Part shown: positions 59,015 through 64,000 of the stretch, piece by piece | Position numbering within the stretch: the stretch's first letter is position 1 | Layout: every line of letters starts with the position of its first letter | Origin: Nemopilema nomurai | Lineage: Eukaryota; Cnidaria; Scyphozoa; Rhizostomeae; Rhizostomatidae | DNA length: 64,000 bases | Reading direction: 5' to 3' | Assembly: GCA_003864495.1 (NCBI GenBank) | Contig: ML133389.1 | Coordinates: forward strand, 2,341,560-2,405,559 | Program-made: the position numbers and the translations under genes | The notes under the pieces: generated by a model | Seen by the model: only the letters and a program-made list of their open reading frames with translations | Database searches by the model: none | Told to the model about the DNA's origin: nothing

Positions 59015-59411
59015 CACGCTTTTTTTAAGGAACCACTTTATAAGGAACCTACATGTAGAAGGCCGAAATATTTAAAGAACTTTTACTACTAAAAACGAAA
59101 TCCCTAAGGAACTTTTCCATTTGAAATATTTTTATAACTGCAATCACCAAGAACTAAAAACCCGGTTCCATTCATTTGCAGCCAATACTCGCATAGATTG
59201 TTTGCTATTCGTGTGTCAAGTGCTTTATTGAGTAGTTTCCGCATATTCTATCTGGCACCTCTCTCTATTAAGTGTTTAGGCTTATTGATGTGCAATGAAA
59301 ATTTAGGAACTATTAAGAAACTTTTGGTACTAAAATCTGATGACTTGAGGTCTACGAATGAGGAACTTTTGGAACTAGGCCTTGAGGTAGGTTCCTTATA
59401 AAAAAAGCGTG
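59015..59411. mobile_element. Family-A MITE, copy 2 (about 397 bp, TA flanks)
   Basis: It begins CACGCTTTTTTTAAGGAACC and ends GGTTCCTTATAAAAAAAGCGTG with TA on both sides. It is longer than the copy at 27334-27645 because of about 85 extra bases in the middle (around TTGTTTGCTATTCGTGTGTC). The ends and most of the body match. Confidence 0.85.
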
Positions 59412-59589
59412 TAAATGAATCAGTTAGAGATTCAAAGAGGGAATGGATGGGCAAAAAAGCTTAATAATTTGCGTAAAGAACGTTAAACTTGATAAAAGAG
59501 AAATGATTACTTGACCTTTCACTCGTCCCTATCAATCGTCCCTATCAATCGTTTCAATCAAATCCATAGGATGTGGCTGCAAAAAAGGT

Positions 59590-59770
59590 TCTTGATACAA
59601 CACTTAAGTTTTGTGGTACAGACATTCACATAGCGGAACCAGTTTTTCCACACTTAAGAGCATTTTTGTGTCCGACACACTACACAAAAGGCAAACTTCG
59701 GACAATGAACAAAGCTGAAAAAATTATAACTAGTTGCGTATCAAAAACCAAGGGAAAGCTGTGAGAAAAG
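59590..59770. mobile_element. Family-B MITE arm
   Basis: GTTCTTGATACAACACTTAA, TTTTGTGGTACAGACATTCA, GCGGAACCAGTTTTTCCACA and TGTGTCCGACAC follow the terminal-arm order of the family with many changes. The interior is not recognisable. Confidence 0.5.
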
Positions 59771-60319
59771 CATATGATTGGTCGCTAATGTTGTCATGGA
59801 AACGCTTCCTATGCCCCAAACGAGTCTCTAGTTTTCGCCGGGCCACAATATATTTTTAGATTTCCAGCCACTTCAAAATACAAGTAGGTTTGGGGGCTCT
59901 TTCCTGTTCAAAAGCACAACGGTGACATATCCTGAAAACTGAACCTAGGCATAAAAAAATGACTCCATGGCATTGAAGATGTTAGCAAAGTTCTTAAGCA
60001 GTTCAAATTATCATCTCAGTTCCATTTAATCAAACTTCGGAAAGTCTAAACGCAGTGTCTAGGTAGTATATCTGCGAGATTTGCGATACTAACGATGCGA
60101 ATAAGGCGCTCGATGCTAACTTTGATGTATCTCTAGAATCATGGATGCAGAATTTCATCTCAAGGTAAGTAGGCCCATTCAAAAGAGAGAAGAGATTTTG
60201 CAAAAATCAGATTCATTAAATTTCAAATTAAACACTAGGTTTTTACAACGTTAGTCAAGAGCATGCCTGCATGCAATATATTAATGTCCAAATGAATTTA
60301 CGTCAATTTTCCAGTGGCT

Positions 60320-60587
60320 TCAGCCCTTCTTTGGGTAGTATGGACCAGGGAGATTTTGGACACGACAACACACCGCTCCAGTAGGTCCAGCATGGCCGTA
60401 AACCTTGACGTGTTTGCAATTGCATACGCACTTCCTTCCACCAAGGACTTAAATCCATGACATCCATAGCCGCAGCTGCAACTAGTAGCCTGGGTACTAG
60501 CAGGGCAGATTGCAAAGGTTCCAGGAGATGTGATAAACCTGCATTGAAGGATCGAGTTGCTCGGTGGGCCGGCGGGTCCGGTAAATC
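60320..60587 (-). CDS. Collagen-resistin gene: resistin-like terminal exon with frame slip
   Basis: It starts with the last three triplets (GFTGPAGPP), then [20 protein letters not shown] and CSCGYGC in the frame set by the collagen exons. The rest of the cysteine pattern, [16 protein letters not shown] then [19 protein letters not shown] and TGA (60320-60322), is in the frame shifted by one base; 29 nt instead of 30 separate the two halves, at about 60432-60460. If the frame is not corrected the protein reads on to a TAA at 60298-60300 with a non-cysteine tail. The vertebrate hormones end CCRVQP or CCHLT, close to CCRVQN here. Confidence 0.75.
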
Positions 60588-63500
60588 CTGTAAGTAGATG
60601 ACATGTAAGTTAGAGCACTGAAGAAAAGAAAGCATATGTTCCTAGCCAGTGAAAGGATAATTGAGCCTAGAGGAAAGGACAAAGGCAGCATTTTGATATT
60701 TTATATATATACAGACAGCATCCAGGAAGGCAATGAAGGGACCTACCACGTGGTCCACGCAATCCCCTTGGTCCGCGTAATCCCCTTGGTCCGCGTGGTC
60801 CTGTAAGACCCCTTGGTCCTCTGAATCCACGTGGCCCTCTAAGGCCCCTTGGTCCTCTGAATCCACGTGGCCCTCTAAGGCCCCTTGGCCCTTGTGGCCC
60901 ACGGAGTCCCCTTGGCCCACGGAGTCCCCTAGGTCCACGGAAGCCTCGTGGTCCTCTTGGTCCGGGTGCTCCTTTCTGTCCTTTCATTCCCTTTGGTCCA
61001 CGGAAACCCCTTGGTCCTCTAAATCCTCGTGGTCCCCTTGGTCCTTGTGGCCCGCGGAGTCCCCTTGGTCCTCTAAGTCCCCTTGGTCCTCGGAATCCTC
61101 TTGGTCCTCGGGGGCCAGGTGCACCTTTCATCCCCTTCTGTCCCTTCTGTCCCCTAGGTCCTCTTGGTCCGGCTGGGCCTCTCATTCCCTGAAAAAAGAG
61201 TACTTTTAACTAAATGTTGAAGACCTCTCGCAGGAAAAATACGGTGAATGCCAGGCTGTAATGATGCAATACAATCTGCGAAATATTTAAACCTAAGGAA
61301 TGCTTCGAGCAAAACATGTTGAAGCAAGTAGTTTTCAGTTTGTCCAAAACATTTGGCACACAGACAAGGACCAGAGACAAGCAGAATATTCAGTTACTCA
61401 CTTTTGGTCCTCTGGGGCCAGGGGGTCCTCTAAATCCACGTGGTCCTCTTAAACCTCTTGGGCCTCTAAACCCACGTGGTCCTCTGAGTCCTCTTGGACC
61501 TCTGAAGCCTCTTGGTCCTCTTGGTCCTGCTGGTCCCCTTGCTCCTCTTGGTCCTGCTGGTCCCCTTAGACCTCTGGGGCCGGTTGGTCCCCTTGGACCT
61601 CTGGGGCCGGTTGGTCCCCTTGGGCCTCGTGGGCCGCGTGGTCCTCTTGGGCCAGTGGCACCCTAAAAGGTAGAAGGAGTGATGTGAAGGTTAAACTGTC
61701 AAAGTTCACTGGAGAGACAAAAAGGGGCCTAATTTAATGGGAACACAGAAGGCACAAATTAGGCAGATACCGAGTTACTTTGATCAATTATAAAATTATG
61801 ATGCAGGATAGAAAAAGAAGTAAAGTACCCTTTGTCCTTTCTGTCCCTTTTGTCCTTTTGGTCCTTGTGGTCCTCTTGGTCCTCTAAGTCCGCGAGGTCC
61901 TCTAAATCCACGTGGTCCTCTTGGCCCCCTAAATCCTCTTGGTCCTCTTGCTCCCTTTTGTCCTAAAACGGCAACAATTGACTTAAGCAGACAGTCATAA
62001 TAAACTGCAATTTTAACGGACCTTCATTGTTTTAAACGACCGTTCGGCGACCTTTTACCTTAGGGCGGCATTCCAGTGCTTAAATGAAATTACCAAATAG
62101 AAGAAGAAGTCGTTTACCATTGACTTGGATTTAAGTTATGTTTAGTAAAAAGCTTTTTAAGTAATATATACATGTAGATATTTCATTAAAGTAATAGAAA
62201 TTAGAAGCCTAAGGTGCCAACCTTTTTGTCCCTTAGGTCCTGGCGGTCCACGGAATCCCCTTGGTCCCCTTGGTCCCCTTGGTCCTGCTGGCCCTCGTGG
62301 TCCACGGAATCCTCGTGGTCCCCTGAAGCCTCTGGGTCCTCTGTTTCCCTTCATTCCTTTTTGTCCCATCTGCCCCTTTGACCCGGGTGTTCCAGGGTAT
62401 CCTCTTGGACCTCTAAGCCCTCGTGGACCACGCTGGCCCTTTTGTCCCTTCATTCCTTTTGGTCCGGCTGGTCCTCGGTATCCTCTTGGACCTCTTGGTC
62501 CACGTTGTCCTCTAAAAGACAAGTGAGGATTTGGCATGAAGGAAATAGTTGCTTTATGAATTGCTATAACGGTGTTTTGACATTCGACACAATTAAAAAC
62601 ACCTTTGAACTTGAAACCTAGATAAAAATCACTTTTTACAACTTTTACACAAGTAAAAGTAGATTCTTACTTTTGTCCCTTGGGACCTCTTGGTCCTATT
62701 GGTCCTCTAAATCCTCTTGGACCACGTGCTCCTTTCTGTCCCTTTCTACCGGGGAATCCTCTTGGTCCACGGGGACCTGGAGGTCCGGGTCGTCCTACGA
62801 AGTGGATAAAAACTGCTTAGAAACAGTTGTATGGCTACCGAATGTTGAGAAAAATGAATGTATTTCTGTCGAGGCACGAGGATGGACAGCCTAAATGAAA
62901 AGTGATTGGCCAGGAACAACAAGCTTTAGGCCAGAAGCTTTCTGCGCAAGTACTGCACTGCACAAGGTTCACTGTACGACACCAAATAAGAACACATGAA
63001 TATGCAACGGATAGAGAGATTAAACTTACCAGCGTGGCAGTGGCTACAGAGATATCCCCACGGGTATCCGCCAATGCAGTACTTGCAACCCTTATGGGTA
63101 AGTCCGTATCGGTAGTACTTCAAGTAATAGCCAGCAGCCGAGCTAACGCAAAGGTGAGAGTGGCCCCAGATTTTGGTGCACCGGTAGCCGGATAAGTAGC
63201 CTGAATGCGAAAGAGGAGAATTTATAATTTGATCAGAAAAACTTGGCAACGGATGCTTTTATATAACATTTTTTGTTAGCAAGCTTTAACCAGAACTCCA
63301 AGATAAAATCTACACAAGTCTTGACTTTTGACATTGCTTTTGACATGGGTCTTGTACAAGCGTAGAATAGACTGTGGAAGACGATCGGCTCTGCCACTGC
63401 GGAGGCATAGCCAGGTTGATCGTCGTTTTGAGAAGCAATGACGTAATGAACATACCATGCTTGGAGATTTTCCAGTATGGGTTTCTGTATCCGTGTCTCC

Positions 63501-63656
63501 AGCACAGATGAGGGGTGTACTTTTGGTATGGTGTCTTGACAATATGTGGCAATCCTACGCAGTGGTAACCGGAGTAGTGCGCACTGCCAATGATCTTTAT
63601 AGTAGAAAACGGGGGGTATACAAGTCCTTTATCCTCGCTTGGTTGTTCATCAGAAA
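60320..63656 (-). CDS. Collagen-like secreted protein with Cys-rich N-terminal modules and a C-terminal resistin-like domain (partial, frameshifted)
   Basis: Eight exons were rebuilt (63456-63656, 63030-63200, 62671-62794, 62222-62511, 61829-61962, 61402-61662, 60747-61188, 60320-60587); all phases join, and the 5' end lies beyond the window. Order: an acidic leader (SDEQPSEDK), two Cys/aromatic modules (SGYHCVG and SGYRCTK), then 142 perfect Gly-X-Y triplets rich in Gly-Pro-Arg, Gly-Phe-Arg and Gly-Gln-Lys, with no Asp or Glu. Last comes a domain with the resistin/RELM cysteine pattern: C-X11-C-X8-C-X-C-X3-C, then C-X-C-X-C and CC. The second half is one base out of frame. It is probably an extracellular matrix or mucus-type protein. 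Family and role are unknown to me; mini-collagens and skeletal-matrix collagens do not share this layout as far as I know. Confidence 0.8.
60747..61188 (-). CDS. Collagen-resistin gene: collagen exon 5
   Basis: Forty-nine triplets, [19 protein letters not shown] to GLRGPRG. It contains an internal duplication: [19 protein letters not shown] appears twice, 17 triplets apart. The donor is GTAGGT. Confidence 0.88.
61402..61662 (-). CDS. Collagen-resistin gene: collagen exon 4
   Basis: Twenty-nine whole triplets (261 nt), [19 protein letters not shown] to GPPGPRGPK, phase 0 at both ends. Antisense frames of this repeat look like Gly-Pro-Leu collagens and are not real. Confidence 0.88.
61829..61962 (-). 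CDS. Collagen-resistin gene: collagen exon 3
   Basis: Fifteen triplets, [19 protein letters not shown] to [12 protein letters not shown]. The donor GTACTT is non-consensus after the first four bases, but the next exon continues the triplets without a gap. Confidence 0.8.
62222..62511 (-). CDS. Collagen-resistin gene: collagen exon 2
   Basis: Thirty-two triplets, including [19 protein letters not shown] and [19 protein letters not shown]. Met and Gln-Lys triplets are commoner here than in later exons. The donor GTTGGC is weak but keeps the repeat in register. Confidence 0.85.
62671..62794 (-). CDS. Collagen-resistin gene: collagen exon 1
   Basis: It encodes the first 14 Gly-X-Y triplets, [20 protein letters not shown] onwards, ending GPKGQK across the junction. 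The donor GTAAGA splits the last Lys codon. Confidence 0.85.
63030..63200 (-). CDS. Collagen-resistin gene: Cys/aromatic module B exon
   Basis: It encodes about 57 residues: [18 protein letters not shown], then [34 protein letters not shown]. Six cysteines and nine tyrosines. The start (SGYRC) repeats the SGYHC of module A. CATTCAG and GTAAGT flank it; phase 1 at both ends. Confidence 0.8.
63456..63656 (-). CDS. Collagen-resistin gene: Cys/aromatic module A exon
   Basis: It encodes about 67 residues: [20 protein letters not shown], then [30 protein letters not shown] and PYWKISKHG. Tyr, His, Trp and Lys are abundant. Acceptor TTTCAG; the exon starts with two bases of a split codon, so at least one more exon lies to the right. 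Confidence 0.75.
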
Positions 63657-64000
63657 CTGAAAAAGAGAATGAAAAAATGTCACATCTTAATAGTCACTGC
63701 CATTTGGTTAAAGTACAAAATACCCCGGGAAACTAGCTTGGCAGTGATGCATTGAAGATTTCGTTGTTGAACTCTCTTCGCGAGTGGGTTATGATACGGA
63801 CGTCTCTTACATAAAGACGGGGGAACAATCTAGGAATGCTCGGGAGAGTCTTAAAATCCATAATATGCCGAATGTTGTTGCTGCTGTGGCTGCATAAGGT
63901 TGGCGAATCCAAAACGCTCTCTGTTAATGTTACGTTTTTTGGTATCAACTGTTATTAAGAAATTTTGGGATTGCAACGATTGGGTTTAGTCAATTTTGTG
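63657..64000. other. Intron or upstream DNA of the collagen-resistin gene
   Basis: No exon with a signal peptide is convincing here. A minus-strand frame at 63733-63948 has no recognisable content. The missing first exon(s) should lie further right. Confidence 0.45.

Larger units (their letters stand above)
57673..60319. other. Intergenic region between LysM gene and collagen-resistin gene
   Basis: It holds the LysM gene promoter at the left, a family-A MITE (59015-59411), a single family-B arm (59590-59770) and otherwise AT-rich DNA. A frame at 58429-58653 looks like chance. Confidence 0.5.

Noticed and set aside
60131..60170. ATGGATGCAGAATTTCATCT then GTAAGT: a tiny plus-strand first exon
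   Set aside because: Eight codons before a good donor can occur by chance. No downstream plus-strand exon or signal was found.
60892..61666. Plus-strand open frames of 105 and 116 codons rich in Ser-Trp or Gly-Pro-Leu
   Set aside because: They are antisense shadows of the Gly-X-Y repeat. The minus strand has splice sites at every repeat boundary and continuous register, while the plus strand does not.

Overview
This is a window of eukaryotic nuclear DNA, most likely from an anthozoan cnidarian (probably a stony coral). The reasons are spliced genes with animal-type GT-AG introns, AT-rich non-coding DNA, many small dispersed elements, and metazoan proteins that resemble vertebrate families but are clearly diverged. 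The organism call is inference; no rRNA or mitochondrial marker is present. All four genes I can support lie on the minus strand. I rebuilt their exons by matching reading frame, splice sites and family similarity; in every case the codon phases join across the introns.

From left to right: (1) 10305-31687 holds the first three coding exons of an MCC-like protein (EF-hand form of 'mutated in colorectal cancers'); the rest of the gene lies beyond the left edge. Its very long introns, and the DNA left of it, hold minisatellites, small inverted-repeat elements and a tRNA-like SINE fragment. (2) 31688-37570 is gene-free and repeat-rich (tRNA-derived SINE, a 319 bp fold-back element, C-run repeats, an inverted repeat). 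(3) 37571-51562 is a complete 14-exon ADAM10 (Kuzbanian) metalloprotease of 767 residues. Its introns carry a Harbinger-like element with a Myb/SANT ORF, several copies of a MITE family, minisatellites, and a tandem duplication that copied a splice donor. (4) 54372-57672 is a complete three-exon LysM-domain protein (LYSMD1/2 type, 215 residues). (5) 60320-63656 is the 3' part of a secreted collagen-like gene that runs off the right edge.

The collagen-like gene is the most unusual object here. Two cysteine- and aromatic-rich modules are followed by 142 uninterrupted Gly-X-Y triplets. These are dominated by Gly-Pro-Arg and contain no acidic residue. The C-terminal domain has the cysteine signature of vertebrate resistin/RELM hormones. 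The resistin-like domain is split by a single-base frame slip in this copy.

The genes are not an operon and show no obvious shared pathway. ADAM10 is a membrane sheddase, MCC and LYSMD are intracellular proteins, and the collagen-resistin protein is extracellular. I found no CRISPR array, rRNA gene or convincing functional tRNA gene.
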